Shown here piece by piece: positions 36,618-45,305 of a DNA stretch of 64,000 nt; position 1 is the first letter of the stretch; each line of letters begins with the position of its first letter. Under the pieces are notes generated by a model that had not been told where the DNA came from, searched no databases, and saw only the letters and a list, made by a program, of their open reading frames with translations. The stretch is taken from the NCBI RefSeq assembly GCF_016862195.1, contig NZ_BOMM01000011.1, forward strand, positions 1-64,000. The letters run 5' to 3'. The translations under genes were made by a program, and so were the position numbers. The DNA is from Paractinoplanes ferrugineus. GTDB lineage: Bacteria; Actinomycetota; Actinomycetes; Mycobacteriales; Micromonosporaceae.

Positions 36618-37643
36618 ATGGCGGTCTTCACGACGGCGGGGTCCATGCGCGACGATGCCTACCGTCCCATCCTGCGACCACGCCGCGGTGAACTGGCGGC
36701 CCTCAGTCACTTGGCGCCCGGCGACGCCGCCCGGGTCATGCCGATCCTCGAACTGGAACCGGGACCGGACGTCATCTCGCTGATCCGGCAGCTGCCCCCA
36801 CGTACCGGGGCGATCGCCGTCGACTTCGGCGGGCTGCCCGAGCACCCCGGTCTCGCGGCACCTTCGATCGATCTCGCCGAACAGCTGGCCGAGCTGGGCG
36901 TGGCCATGTTGCCGGTGCTCCGCCCGGACGAAAGCAGTCGTCGCCTGATCGCCCACGGCCTGGCCGCCCGGATGCACCTGCGCCGGGCGGTGCTGCGGCT
37001 TCAGCCGCACGTCGACGCCGGGAATCCGGCGGCGGCGACCGCGGTCACCGAGCGCCTGCTGCGCGGCTCGGGACTCGACGTGCAGGAGATCGACCTGCTC
37101 ATCGATCTCGCCGAGACGGCCTGCGCGGCGCACGCGGACGTGGTCGAACAGCGATGCCGGCGGGTGCTGCGCTGGGCGCGCGAGCGGCCGTGGCGATCGG
37201 TGAGCGTGGCGTCCGGCGCGATGCCCGCGAACCTCGACGACCTGCCCACCGACCGGCCGGTCACGGTGGGGCGACTCGACGCGCGGGTGTGGGCGCGGCT
37301 GGGCGAACCCGGGATCGGGTACGCGGATTACGGCGTGACCTCGCCGGTTCGCCGTTACGGAGTGCAGCGGCATCGGCAGTTGCCGACCCTGCGCTACACC
37401 GCCCCGCACGACTGGTGGATCTATCGCTGGTCGCGTCGTGGCGGACGCAGCGACGATCGCTGCCAGGATCTGTGCCGCACGCTCGTGCACTCGCCCCAGT
37501 GGCCGGCCCAGGGAGCCCAGTTCTCCTGGGGTGACGCCGAGATCGCCAGGCGCGCGCGGACGGCCCGGGGCGGCGGCAGCTCGGCCAGCTGGATGTCGTG
37601 GAGCACCTCGCACCACATCGCCCAGGTGCTCTCGACGCTCTGA
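36618..37643 (+). CDS. Beta-family protein (phage T4 beta-protein-like)
   Basis: The 341-residue product matches the organisation of the beta family: YRPILRPRRGELAALSHL near the N terminus, MPILELEP and AVDFGGLPEH as TIM-barrel-like strands, and a C-terminal YADYGVTSP...LRYTAPHDWWIYRWSR block. The molecular role of this family is not established. It occurs in phages and in bacterial islands next to nucleic-acid genes, which fits its place between an SF1 ATPase and a Prim-Pol gene. The start codon may be leaderless. Confidence 0.75.
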   Translation: MAVFTTAGSMRDDAYRPILRPRRGELAALSHLAPGDAARVMPILELEPGPDVISLIRQLPPRTGAIAVDFGGLPEHPGLAAPSIDLAEQLAELGVAMLPVLRPDESSRRLIAHGLAARMHLRRAVLRLQPHVDAGNPAAATAVTERLLRGSGLDVQEIDLLIDLAETACAAHADVVEQRCRRVLRWARERPWRSVSVASGAMPANLDDLPTDRPVTVGRLDARVWARLGEPGIGYADYGVTSPVRRYGVQRHRQLPTLRYTAPHDWWIYRWSRRGGRSDDRCQDLCRTLVHSPQWPAQGAQFSWGDAEIARRARTARGGGSSASWMSWSTSHHIAQVLSTL

Positions 37644-37665
37644 GTTTTGTCGTACGCTTGTTCTA

Positions 37666-38517
37666 ATGTCACTGACAGCCGCGTTGAGCTACGCCCGGCA
37701 TGGCATTCCGGTCCTGCCGGTGCACACGCCTGACCCGCGCGGCGATTGTTCCTGCGACAGGGGGGCCGCATGCGATCGACCCGGCAAGCATCCCCGGCTG
37801 CGGCACGGCCTGACCGACGCCAGCACCGACCCGCGCCTGATCGAGATGTGGTGGGCGCGCTGGCCGGCGGCGAACGTCGGGCTGCGCACCGGCGTCGCGA
37901 TGGATGTGGCCGACATCGACTCCGCCGCCGGCTGGCACGGCCTGACCCATCTGCTGGGCGGTTCGCTGCCGGCCGGCCCCCGGGTCCGCACCGGCAGTGG
38001 CGGGTGGCATCTGTGGTTCCGGCCGACCGGCTTCGGCAACCGCGTGCACCTGCTCCCCGGCCTCGATTGGCGGGGTGCGGGTGGCTATGTCGTGGCCCCG
38101 CCGTCGCGGCACGCGGCCGGCGTCGACTACCGCTGGGTGCGCCGTCCGGGCGACGAGTTGCCGGCCGGCCCCGGCGCCCTGCTCGCGCTGATCGAGGGTC
38201 CACCACCGCCAGCCGCACGGCACCGGCCGATCGCCCATCCCGACCGCTACGCCGAGGCCGTCCTCGCGGCTTCGGTCGAGCGGGTGGCGGCCGCCCCGGC
38301 GGGTTGCCGCAACGACACGCTCAACCGGGCCGCGTTCGCGCTGGGCCGGTTCGTCGGCGCCGGTCTGCTCGATCAGGGCGACGTGGTCCGGGAGCTGGAG
38401 GCAGCCGCCCGCCGGGCCGGGCTCGGCCGCGTCGAGGTGCGGCGCACCGTCCGGTCCGGGTTGACGGCCGGGCGGCGCACGCCGGTCGATCCCTCTGCTC
38501 CACTATTGAGGGCATGA
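37666..38517 (+). CDS. Bifunctional primase/polymerase (Prim-Pol) N-terminal domain protein
   Basis: The 283-residue product starts MSLTAALSYARHGIPVLPVH, the classical Prim-Pol opening. It continues with CSCDRGAACDRPGKHPR (zinc/knuckle-like Cys with His), LRTGVAMDVADIDSAAG (catalytic acidic pair D-x-D), VRTGSGGWHLWFRP and DWRGAGGYVVAPPSRHAAG. No helicase domain is fused; relatives in plasmids and phages often have one. In Actinobacteria, stand-alone forms are frequent and their primer synthesis is rarely tested. It overlaps the SRPBCC gene by 4 bp (ATGA). Confidence 0.88.
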   Translation: MSLTAALSYARHGIPVLPVHTPDPRGDCSCDRGAACDRPGKHPRLRHGLTDASTDPRLIEMWWARWPAANVGLRTGVAMDVADIDSAAGWHGLTHLLGGSLPAGPRVRTGSGGWHLWFRPTGFGNRVHLLPGLDWRGAGGYVVAPPSRHAAGVDYRWVRRPGDELPAGPGALLALIEGPPPPAARHRPIAHPDRYAEAVLAASVERVAAAPAGCRNDTLNRAAFALGRFVGAGLLDQGDVVRELEAAARRAGLGRVEVRRTVRSGLTAGRRTPVDPSAPLLRA

Positions 38518-39191
38518 CCGATCGACGAGGCTTGAAGCCTTACGACGTGGAGGTCGCGGTGGCGGCCGGCCGGGACGAGACGTGGGAGGCCGTCACCCAG
38601 CCGGCCGTGCTGCACCAGTGGTTCGGGTGGGACTACGACGGGCTCGACGCGGAGATCCGGCAGATCTTCGTGGACCAGGCGGCGCTGCTCGCCCCCGAGC
38701 GGATGGGCTGGGCCGACGGTTCCTACCTGGAGGTCAGCGGCGACGACGAGCGGTCGACGGTGCGGGTGATCCGGGACGGTGCCGGCCCGGCCGGTCCCGA
38801 CCGGTACGACGCGATCGAGGAGGGCTGGCGGGCGTTCCTGATCCAGCTGCGGTTCCTGTTCGAACGGCGGCCGGTCGGCCGGCGGCGCACGCTCTATCTG
38901 ACCGGGGAGACCACCGGGCGGCAGGCGCTGGCCCTGGCCGAGGGGGCCGAGTGGCAGCGGTTCGGGCCGCGGGTGGCCTGGACCGTCGACGGGGCCGGTC
39001 TCCTGGTCGTGGTGGCCGGGCGGCTGCCGCTCGACGACCGCGACGCGGGGCGGATGGAGGTGACGGTCTCGACCTACGGGCTGGATGACGTGGCCTTCGA
39101 GTCGTTGCGCGAGGAGTGGACGAAGCGGTGGGCGCCGGCCGCCGAGCGGGCCGAGGTGATCACGGCCGCCGACGCGGCGCCGGACAACTGA
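38514..39191 (+). CDS. SRPBCC-domain protein (AHSA1/START fold)
   Basis: The first about 60 residues of this 225-residue protein (YDVEVAVAAGRDETWEAVTQPAVLHQWFGWDYDGLDAEIRQIF) fit the start of an AHSA1-type SRPBCC fold, a hydrophobic ligand pocket. The rest, including MEVTVSTYGLDDVAFESLREEWTKRW near the end, completes the beta-grip and final helix. Ligand and role are unknown. Its ATG overlaps the Prim-Pol stop, so it is co-translated with a DNA enzyme, an odd pairing with no obvious functional link. Confidence 0.8.
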   Translation: MTDRRGLKPYDVEVAVAAGRDETWEAVTQPAVLHQWFGWDYDGLDAEIRQIFVDQAALLAPERMGWADGSYLEVSGDDERSTVRVIRDGAGPAGPDRYDAIEEGWRAFLIQLRFLFERRPVGRRRTLYLTGETTGRQALALAEGAEWQRFGPRVAWTVDGAGLLVVVAGRLPLDDRDAGRMEVTVSTYGLDDVAFESLREEWTKRWAPAAERAEVITAADAAPDN

Positions 39192-39290
39192 GGCCGCCGC
39201 GATCGGGCGGCTGACAACAGGTGAACGGGGGGTTCGTTCGGAGGTGGCCGAGCCGGTAGCCTGTCGAGGCTGAAGCGGCCGGGGGGCGAC

Positions 39291-41099
39291 GTGCTGCGGG
39301 GAGACTTGGTCGAGAAAGCTGCGAGTGGGGTGCTGGACAGCCCGGCTCGCCTGTGTGCGGTCGGGCGTCTCGGGCTCGGTCCGCGAGCCGACGTGGCCTT
39401 CGACCGGATCGCCGTCCTGGTGGAGCGGCTGATCGACGCCCCGGTCTCGCTGGTCACGGTGATCACCGCCGACCGGCAGTTCCTGCCCGGCCAGGTCGGG
39501 ATGCCGGAGCCGTTCGCCGCCGACCGCGAGATGCCGATCACCCATTCGCTCAGCCGGCATGTCGTCCAGGCCGGCCGCATGCTTGTCGTCGAGGACATCC
39601 GGGCCGATCCGGCCATGCGGGACAACCCGGCGGTGCACGACGTCGGGGCGATCTCGTTCGCCGGGGTGCCGCTGACCGACTCGGACGGCCAGGTGCTCGG
39701 CACCCTTGCCGTGATGGACCGCGAGCCGCGCACCTGGACGGCGAGCGAGATCGCGCTGCTCGTCGATCTCGGCGAGGTCTGCTCGTCGGAGCTGCGGCTG
39801 CGGATCGCCCGGGAGATCGCCGACGAGGCCCGCCGGGCCGCCGAGTCGGCCCATGACCAGCTCACTCTGCTCGGCGAGTTGACCGAGACGCTGTCCGCCA
39901 CGATGGACATCGACGAGGCCCTCGGCCGGCTCGGCCGGATGGTGGCGGGCCGGCTTGCCGACTGGTGCGTGGTCGCGCTGGCCGAGCCGTCCGGCGCCGT
40001 ACGGCACGTGTCGGCGGCCCACTTCGATCCGGCGTACGCCGAGGACGCCGAGCGCCTCGCCCGCCTTGCCGCCGACGCGCCCCGCGACATGAAAGCCATG
40101 CTCGCGGCCGTGCAGCGGGCGGCCGGCCCGGTCCGCCGGGATGCGGCCGACCCGGCCTCACTGCGCCGGCGGACGAGCACCGGGGAGATCGCCGAGATCG
40201 CCGAGCGGCTCGGGTTCGATTCCTACCTGATCACGCCGATCACCGCGCCGGTCGGCCGCCGCAGCGTCGGCGCGCTCATGCTGGTCAACGGAGCCGGCCG
40301 CGGGGTGTTCGGCGCGGCCGAGGAGGGCACGGCGGTCGAGATCGGGCGCCGGGCCGGCCAGGCCGTCGACAACAGCCGGCTGTACGGGCGGCAGCGGCAC
40401 GTCGCCGAGGTCCTGCAGCACAGCATGCTCCCCCAGCTCCCCGACATTCCGGGCATCGAGCTGCACGCTCGCTATCTGCCGGCGCAGATCGGCGCGGCCG
40501 TGGGCGGCGACTGGTACGACGCTTTCGTGCAGCCGGACGGCAGCGTGATGCTTGCCGTCGGCGACGTCTCGGGGCACGACATCGAGGCGGCGGCGACCAT
40601 GGGCCAGGTCCGCAATCTGGTGCGGGGTGACGCGTACGGTCGCGACGACGAGCCGGGACCGCTGCTGTCCCAACTCGATCGGGCGCTGCACGGCCTGAGC
40701 ATGCCGGCGGCGGCGACGGCGGTGCTGGTGCGACTCCGCCCGGACGAGTCCGGATATGAGCTGACATTCGCCAATGCCGGCCACCCTCCGCCGGTCCTCC
40801 TGCGCCCGGACGGCGAGGTGGAGGTCTGGTGGGAGGACCCGGAGCCGCTGCTGGGCCTGGTCCCGCGGGACGATCGCAGCACCCATCGCCGGCGGGTGCT
40901 GCCCGGTTCGACGCTTCTGCTCTACACCGACGGCCTGGTGGAGCAACCGGCGGCCCTGATCGACGAGGGCATCCGGCGGATCCGGACGGTGCTCGAGGAT
41001 GGCGCCGCCATGCCGTTGGACGACCTCTGCGGGCAGATCCTCGGCACCGTGACCCGCCGCGACGACGACATCGCGGTGCTGGTCATCCGTCTGAGCTGA
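39291..41099 (+). CDS. GAF-GAF-SpoIIE (PP2C-type) serine phosphatase
   Basis: This 602-residue soluble signalling protein has GAF1 at about residues 30-165 (CAVGRLGLGPRADVAFDRIAVLVERLIDAPVSLVTVI...GTLAVMDREPR). A linker helix leads to GAF2 at about 195-365, and a SpoIIE phosphatase spans about 385-600. The phosphatase keeps GAAVGGDWYDAF, LAVGDVSGHDIEAAATMGQVRNL, FANAGHPPPVLL, LLLYTDGLVE and DDDIAVLVIRL. Such proteins dephosphorylate anti-sigma-factor antagonists of the STAS type in partner-switch systems; one STAS gene lies at 51494. The GTG start is in GCGACGTGCTGCGG. It ends 17 bp inside the convergent gene. Confidence 0.92.
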   Translation: MLRGDLVEKAASGVLDSPARLCAVGRLGLGPRADVAFDRIAVLVERLIDAPVSLVTVITADRQFLPGQVGMPEPFAADREMPITHSLSRHVVQAGRMLVVEDIRADPAMRDNPAVHDVGAISFAGVPLTDSDGQVLGTLAVMDREPRTWTASEIALLVDLGEVCSSELRLRIAREIADEARRAAESAHDQLTLLGELTETLSATMDIDEALGRLGRMVAGRLADWCVVALAEPSGAVRHVSAAHFDPAYAEDAERLARLAADAPRDMKAMLAAVQRAAGPVRRDAADPASLRRRTSTGEIAEIAERLGFDSYLITPITAPVGRRSVGALMLVNGAGRGVFGAAEEGTAVEIGRRAGQAVDNSRLYGRQRHVAEVLQHSMLPQLPDIPGIELHARYLPAQIGAAVGGDWYDAFVQPDGSVMLAVGDVSGHDIEAAATMGQVRNLVRGDAYGRDDEPGPLLSQLDRALHGLSMPAAATAVLVRLRPDESGYELTFANAGHPPPVLLRPDGEVEVWWEDPEPLLGLVPRDDRSTHRRRVLPGSTLLLYTDGLVEQPAALIDEGIRRIRTVLEDGAAMPLDDLCGQILGTVTRRDDDIAVLVIRLS

Positions 41100-42489
41100 G
41101 GGCGGGCGGGCCGCCGTGGGTCCACGGTGTCTCGGCCGGGTCGGGGAGCGCCGCCCCCGGCCGGTAACCCTCGCTCAACGTGGTGAGCAGCAGTTTCTCA
41201 CCCACCGCCGGGACCGTTCCGGGCTCCGCCACCAGCTTGCGGCCCATCCCGCCGGACAGTTCCAGGAGGACGTCGTGGCCGGCCGGGGTCGCGGTGATCG
41301 AGACGACCTTCGCCTTCTGGGCCGGCCGCGCGGGCGACGTCAGGGTCGCGCCCGCCTCGACCCGGATGGTCTCCGCGGTCGCGACCATGATGCGCGGACG
41401 CAGCACCGGGCGTTTGCCGGTGTCGTCCACCCGGTCCGGGGCGGCCAGCGTCACCACGCCGCCGAAGGCCACGCCGGCCAGGCGGTACTCGGCCATCACC
41501 AGCGGGTCGTCGAAGGCGCGCTGCACCGCGTACCGCGCGGCCGCGTTCTCCAGGCGCTGCAGGCGGGCGGCGGCGGCCACCGCGCCGTCGCGGCGGGGCT
41601 GCGGCGGACCTCCCTCGGCCAGATGCTCCACGAACGACGAGTACGAATCCCGGTCGCTGTCCCAGCGGGCGGCCACCCGATCACCCGGGGGCAGGGTGCG
41701 CAGCCGGTCGAGAATCCGCCACATCTGCTGCCAGGTCGGCAGCAGCAGCTCGTGCAGGACGGTCGCCAGGGCCGGGTCTCCGTCGGCGATCAGCGGCGCC
41801 AGCACCCGGTTGTCGAACTCCGGGTCGGTGGCGGGCCCGGCCACCGGGCCGTTCTCGGCCTCGCGAGCGGCTTGCGCCCCCGCTTCGATCCACGCGAGCA
41901 GGGACCCGAGGTGGTTGTCCTCGGCGCCGCTCTGCCCGGTCGCCCAGTGCAGGCCGAGCGCCTGCACCGCGTTGAGCAGGAGCGACGAGCCCGGCACCTC
42001 GGCGGCGCCGGCCAGGAACGTCAGCCACTGGCCGAGCAGCGGGACGGTCGGCGGCACCGGATAGTCGCCGTCGACGCGCCGGAAGCGGGTCGAGCGGCCG
42101 AACAGCCGCAGGAAGTCGATGCCGCCCGGGTTCGGCACCCACACCTGCGGCGCGTCGACGTAGCGGTGGCGCACGTCCCGGCCGCGGTCGACCGCCACCG
42201 CCTCGGTCTGATCGGCGAACGACATCAGGTAGGGCACCAGTTCGGCGCTCAACGCGTCGGCGAAGGCGAAGCGCTCGTCCCGGTTGCGCGGCTGCGCCAC
42301 GACCAGCAGCCGGGGCTTTGCGGGCGAGTCGCCGAACATCGCCGCGAGCGGGGCGTTGGCCTCCCCCGCCATCGCGAGCGGGATCAGCACGAACGGGTGA
42401 TCGTGCAGATGAAGATGCCGGACGGTGGCGATCGGTTGCGCCCGGCCGGCCGCGAAGGCCTGGGCCCGGGCGAGCGCCACGAGCGTCAA
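41083..42489 (-). CDS. Hypothetical protein of the Fe-S nuclease operon
   Basis: I recognise no family for this 468-residue protein. It is soluble. The N-terminal part is alpha/beta (HPFVLIPLAMAGEANAPLAAMFGDSPAKPRLLVVAQPRNRDERFAFADAL). The middle is helical, with RWDSDRDSYSSFVEHLAEGG and ARLQRLENAAARYAVQRAFDDPL. The end is beta-rich and OB-like (RPRIMVATAETIRVEAGATL...AKVVSITATPAGHDVLLEL), which could contact nucleic acid. The likely start is TTG at 42489, overlapping the nuclease stop (TTGA); a GTG lies at 42480. Tight coupling implies it works with the nuclease. Confidence 0.75.
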   Translation of the reverse strand: MTLVALARAQAFAAGRAQPIATVRHLHLHDHPFVLIPLAMAGEANAPLAAMFGDSPAKPRLLVVAQPRNRDERFAFADALSAELVPYLMSFADQTEAVAVDRGRDVRHRYVDAPQVWVPNPGGIDFLRLFGRSTRFRRVDGDYPVPPTVPLLGQWLTFLAGAAEVPGSSLLLNAVQALGLHWATGQSGAEDNHLGSLLAWIEAGAQAAREAENGPVAGPATDPEFDNRVLAPLIADGDPALATVLHELLLPTWQQMWRILDRLRTLPPGDRVAARWDSDRDSYSSFVEHLAEGGPPQPRRDGAVAAAARLQRLENAAARYAVQRAFDDPLVMAEYRLAGVAFGGVVTLAAPDRVDDTGKRPVLRPRIMVATAETIRVEAGATLTSPARPAQKAKVVSITATPAGHDVLLELSGGMGRKLVAEPGTVPAVGEKLLLTTLSEGYRPGAALPDPAETPWTHGGPPALSSDG

Positions 42490-43514
42490 GAAAGGGCCTC
42501 CTCGCGCAAGCGGGCCGCCGTGCGCAACAGAGCCGCGGCCTCGGCCTGGTCCGGGGTCGGCGTCGCCGTGCCGGTCGCCAGTTCGAGAGCCTGCGCCACC
42601 GTCTCCACGCCGCCCAGCGACTCCCGCACCGAGCGGCCGAGCGAAGCGGTCGTGCCCGCTGCCTCGTGCCGGCAGAACACCGACATCTCGCATGTCGAGA
42701 GGCACTCGGGGACATAGCGCGCGGAGACCGACGCCAGCGACTCGACAAGGGCCGCGGGCGACAGGGCGACGTCGAAGGACACCGCCGGCGGCAACGAGTC
42801 GATCAACTCGGTCACCGAGGAGAGGCGGGACAGCTGCCGCTTGAGGGTGGAGAGCTGCTTGCGAACGTCCACGACGACGGCTTCCGGCGTGAGCGAGAAG
42901 TTCGACGGGCAGACCAGGATCACCTCGTGGCTCACCCGGTCGTCGCCCAGGAGCCGGCGCAGCGCCAGCACGTAGACCGCCGCCTGGACCGCGGCACCGG
43001 CGACCTTTGCCGCGTCGGCCTGGCCGTCGACGATCGCGAACGACTTGATCTCGACGACCCGCAGGCGGCCCTCGCTCTGGAAGGCGATCAGGTCGGGCTC
43101 CAGGAACACCGTCTGACCGGCCACCGACAGGGTCAGCAGCGGGTGGTCGACAAGCGCCGACGTGGCCGAGGTCAGCAACTCGCGGGTGCGCGCGTGGCGA
43201 GCGGTGAGCGTGGCGTCGTCGTCCGCGCCGAGATCCTGGTAGCCGACCACCCCGACGTCGAGCACCGACCGCAGCAGTTCGCAGTCGTCGGCCTTGAGCA
43301 TCGCCTCGAAGGCGTTGCCGCGGGCCAGCGCGAATCGGGACTGACCGAAGCTTCCGGGGAAGCCGACCCGGGCCGCCAGCGCCACCTTGTCGACGCCGGC
43401 CGCGTCCAGCACCGAGCGCCGCGAGCAACCCGGATTGCCGGTCAGGGCCGCGATGGTTCGCGCGTTGTGCCGTTTCGCCGGCTCGGGACCGCGCAGTTGA
43501 GCTATCCGATTCAC
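42486..43514 (-). CDS. Cas4/RecB-like PD-(D/E)XK nuclease with four Fe-S cysteines
   Basis: This 342-residue nuclease-like protein shows the RecB-family order. Cys30 lies in a helical N terminus, then RGNAFE (65-70, motif I), EPDLIAF (Asp141), VVEIKSF (Glu155-x-Lys157) and QAAVY (Gln177, Tyr181). A C-terminal cysteine triplet lies at 271, 275 and 281 in ECLSTCEMSVFCR. The one-plus-three cysteine layout is that of the iron-staple nucleases (Cas4, AddB), although the spacing x3-x5 differs from Cas4. All catalytic residues are present, so DNA cleavage is expected. No cas1/cas2, addA or recB gene is in the window. It overlaps both neighbours by 4 bp in a three-gene operon. Confidence 0.85.
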   Translation of the reverse strand: MNRIAQLRGPEPAKRHNARTIAALTGNPGCSRRSVLDAAGVDKVALAARVGFPGSFGQSRFALARGNAFEAMLKADDCELLRSVLDVGVVGYQDLGADDDATLTARHARTRELLTSATSALVDHPLLTLSVAGQTVFLEPDLIAFQSEGRLRVVEIKSFAIVDGQADAAKVAGAAVQAAVYVLALRRLLGDDRVSHEVILVCPSNFSLTPEAVVVDVRKQLSTLKRQLSRLSSVTELIDSLPPAVSFDVALSPAALVESLASVSARYVPECLSTCEMSVFCRHEAAGTTASLGRSVRESLGGVETVAQALELATGTATPTPDQAEAAALLRTAARLREEALS

Positions 43515-44065
43515 CCGGCTCCTCGCTGGTGGGGCAGGTCGGCGACACCGAAGAGCTGCTGGCGGTCGGCCAGGCGGGACGCCCGGGCGACCGCGTCCTC
43601 GCGGATCACGGACTCCGCCGCGAGCAGTTCGGCAAGCGCGGGCGCGGCGAGCGCCGCACGCGCCGCGTCAGCAAGATCAACGGCTTCGACCCCATCCGGT
43701 ACGCGTTCCGCCAGCGACCGCACGAGCTGGGCCGCGGCCCGGCCCGACCGGCGCATCGCCGCGAACTCGGCCACTCGGATGATCATGGCCAGTTCGTCGG
43801 CCCGGCGCCGCCCGGGGGTGACGAGGCGCTGCTCGATCGGCCACTGCGCAAGCGCCACCAGACCGGGCAGCGCGACCAGGTCGGGCCCGAGCGCCGCACA
43901 CAATCCGGGCACGCGGGCACGAGTCAGCGAAGCCGGCGTCAGATCGCCGTCGAACAGCGCGGCGTGCACGTCGACCACGAGCCGGGCCCCGGCTGGCGCG
44001 CCGAGCAGGAGCAGCGCACGACGGGCCTGCTCGGCGGTGGTCGGCAACGTGCTCAGATGCTTCAC
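43511..44065 (-). CDS. Hypothetical first gene of the Fe-S nuclease operon
   Basis: The 184-residue product is Ala/Leu/Arg-rich and mostly helical. It starts MKHLSTLPTTAEQARRALLLLGAPAGARLVVDVHAALFDGDLTPASL and has VDLADAARAALAAPALAELLAAESVIREDAVARASRLADR near the end. I recognise no family. Its TGA overlaps the nuclease ATG (ATGA). Together with the downstream gene it is probably a subunit or adaptor of the nuclease. Confidence 0.75.
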   Translation of the reverse strand: MKHLSTLPTTAEQARRALLLLGAPAGARLVVDVHAALFDGDLTPASLTRARVPGLCAALGPDLVALPGLVALAQWPIEQRLVTPGRRRADELAMIIRVAEFAAMRRSGRAAAQLVRSLAERVPDGVEAVDLADAARAALAAPALAELLAAESVIREDAVARASRLADRQQLFGVADLPHQRGAG

Positions 44066-44216
44066 CGGGCCGCTCTCGGATCGGGGGTCTGGCGGTTGAC
44101 TCTAGATCTTCCTACACCGGGACGACAATGTGGGGACGATCGCGACGTTTCACCCGCGATAGCGATTAACGTTCGCATATCGGACGCCGGGCGCAACGCG
44201 CGCTACGTTCAGACTT

Positions 44217-44504
44217 ATGCCGAAGGCCATCTGGAACGACGAAGTTATCGCCGAGAGCGACGACACCGTGGTTGTCGAGGGCAACTACTACTTCCCGCGC
44301 GACTCCGTGCGCGACGAGGTGTTGCTCCCGTCCGAGACCCACACCGTCTGCCCCTGGAAGGGCAAGGCTTCCTACTACACCCTCTCGTCGAACGGGCAGC
44401 TGGCCCCGGACGCGGTCTGGTTCTACCCGGAGCCCAAGCCGGACGCCAAGGCCGTACGTGACCGATTGGCCTTCGGCAAGAAAGACGTCCGAGTAGAAGC
44501 CTGA
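44217..44504 (+). CDS. DUF427 protein
   Basis: The 95-residue product has the family's typical length and motifs: PKAIWNDEVIAESDDTVVVEGNYYFP, then CPWKGKASYYTL and DAVWFYPEPKPDAKAVRDRLAF. The fold is a small beta-barrel; the biochemical role is unknown. The -10-like hexamer TACGTT ends 7 bases before the ATG, suggesting a leaderless mRNA. It stands alone between divergent and convergent neighbours. Confidence 0.93.
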   Translation: MPKAIWNDEVIAESDDTVVVEGNYYFPRDSVRDEVLLPSETHTVCPWKGKASYYTLSSNGQLAPDAVWFYPEPKPDAKAVRDRLAFGKKDVRVEA

Positions 44505-44521
44505 CCAACTGTGGGGCCCGC

Positions 44522-44938
44522 TCACGCGATGCGCGGGTGGGCCTCCTCGATCGCGGACACCTCGAGATAGTCGAGCATGTCCCGCTGCTCCGCCGGGCCG
44601 AGCGCACCGAACGCCTCGTACGCCGACGCCCGCGAGTGCTCCGTCTCCGCCGCCAGCAGCGCGATGATGCCCGACCAGGCAAGCGAGACCCGGTCGAAGA
44701 GCCGTGCCGTGCGCAGCGACGACAACCGGCTCAGCATCGCCACCTTGGTCGCCGCGTCGTCGTCGTGCGGGATCCGGTCGGACAGCTCGAACAGCGCCTT
44801 GCCCCGATAGGGGTGCTCCGCCTCGACCATCCGCGCCAGATCGGCGTTGCTCATCCGGTCGACCGCCGGGGCCGGACCGCGCTTGGGCAGCTGGGGCAAA
44901 TCAGCGGGCACGGCTGTCCCTTCCGCTCTCGAATCCAT
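44522..44938 (-). CDS. Hypothetical partner of the YbaB-like protein
   Basis: The 138-residue product is helical (SNADLARMVEAEHPYRGKALFELSDRIPHDDDAATKVAMLSRLSSLRTARLFDRVSLAWSGIIALLAAETEHSRASAYEAF). It has HEAT-like helix pairs but no named domain. Its first 38 bp overlap the end of the YbaB-like gene in another frame, so translation is coupled. An adaptor or immunity-like role for the YbaB protein is conceivable; nothing in the sequence proves it. Confidence 0.75.
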   Translation of the reverse strand: MDSRAEGTAVPADLPQLPKRGPAPAVDRMSNADLARMVEAEHPYRGKALFELSDRIPHDDDAATKVAMLSRLSSLRTARLFDRVSLAWSGIIALLAAETEHSRASAYEAFGALGPAEQRDMLDYLEVSAIEEAHPRIA

Positions 44939-45305
44939 TGCCGGGCGACTGCTGCGGCAGGGTTGGCACGTTCTCGAACGAGGGGAACGGCATCACCGGC
45001 ATGGCCGGCTGCGGCGGCTCGGCGGGGATCAGCGAATCGAGCACCGCGCGACCCGCCTCGGTGTCGGCTCCCACGGTCTCGTCGACCGCCGTCCGCACCT
45101 GCCGCACCAGCGTCGCCTGAGCACGACGCATGGTCCGCAGGATCTCATCCGAGAGAGTCGCTCCGCTCAACCGCGAGGCGCCGTCGTCGAGCCGCAAACC
45201 GGTCACGACACCCGACCCGGTCACCGTCACCGTGACCACGCCGTCGTCACCGGTCGCGGACGCGCTGAGCGCCGCGAGCCGATCCGCGAGATTTCCACCC
45301 GGCAC
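44901..45305 (-). CDS. YbaB/EbfC-family nucleoid-associated-like protein
   Basis: The 134-residue product has the YbaB core LSASATGDDGVVTVTVTGSGVVTGLRLDDGASRLSGATLSDEILRTMRRAQATLVRQVRTAV at residues 10-75, where a beta-hairpin is followed by a long dimerising helix. A Pro/Met-rich C-terminal tail of about 45 residues is added. It lacks the recombination genes (dnaX, recR) that usually neighbour the housekeeping copy, so it is an accessory paralogue of the kind found beside actinobacterial secreted-effector or Fxs loci. GTG start. Confidence 0.8.
   Translation of the reverse strand: MPGGNLADRLAALSASATGDDGVVTVTVTGSGVVTGLRLDDGASRLSGATLSDEILRTMRRAQATLVRQVRTAVDETVGADTEAGRAVLDSLIPAEPPQPAMPVMPFPSFENVPTLPQQSPGNGFESGRDSRAR

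Noticed and set aside
41083..43548. A single 821-codon minus-strand protein
   Set aside because: Its first 350 codons run out of frame through the nuclease gene and look random; the real protein starts at about 42489, overlapping the nuclease stop.
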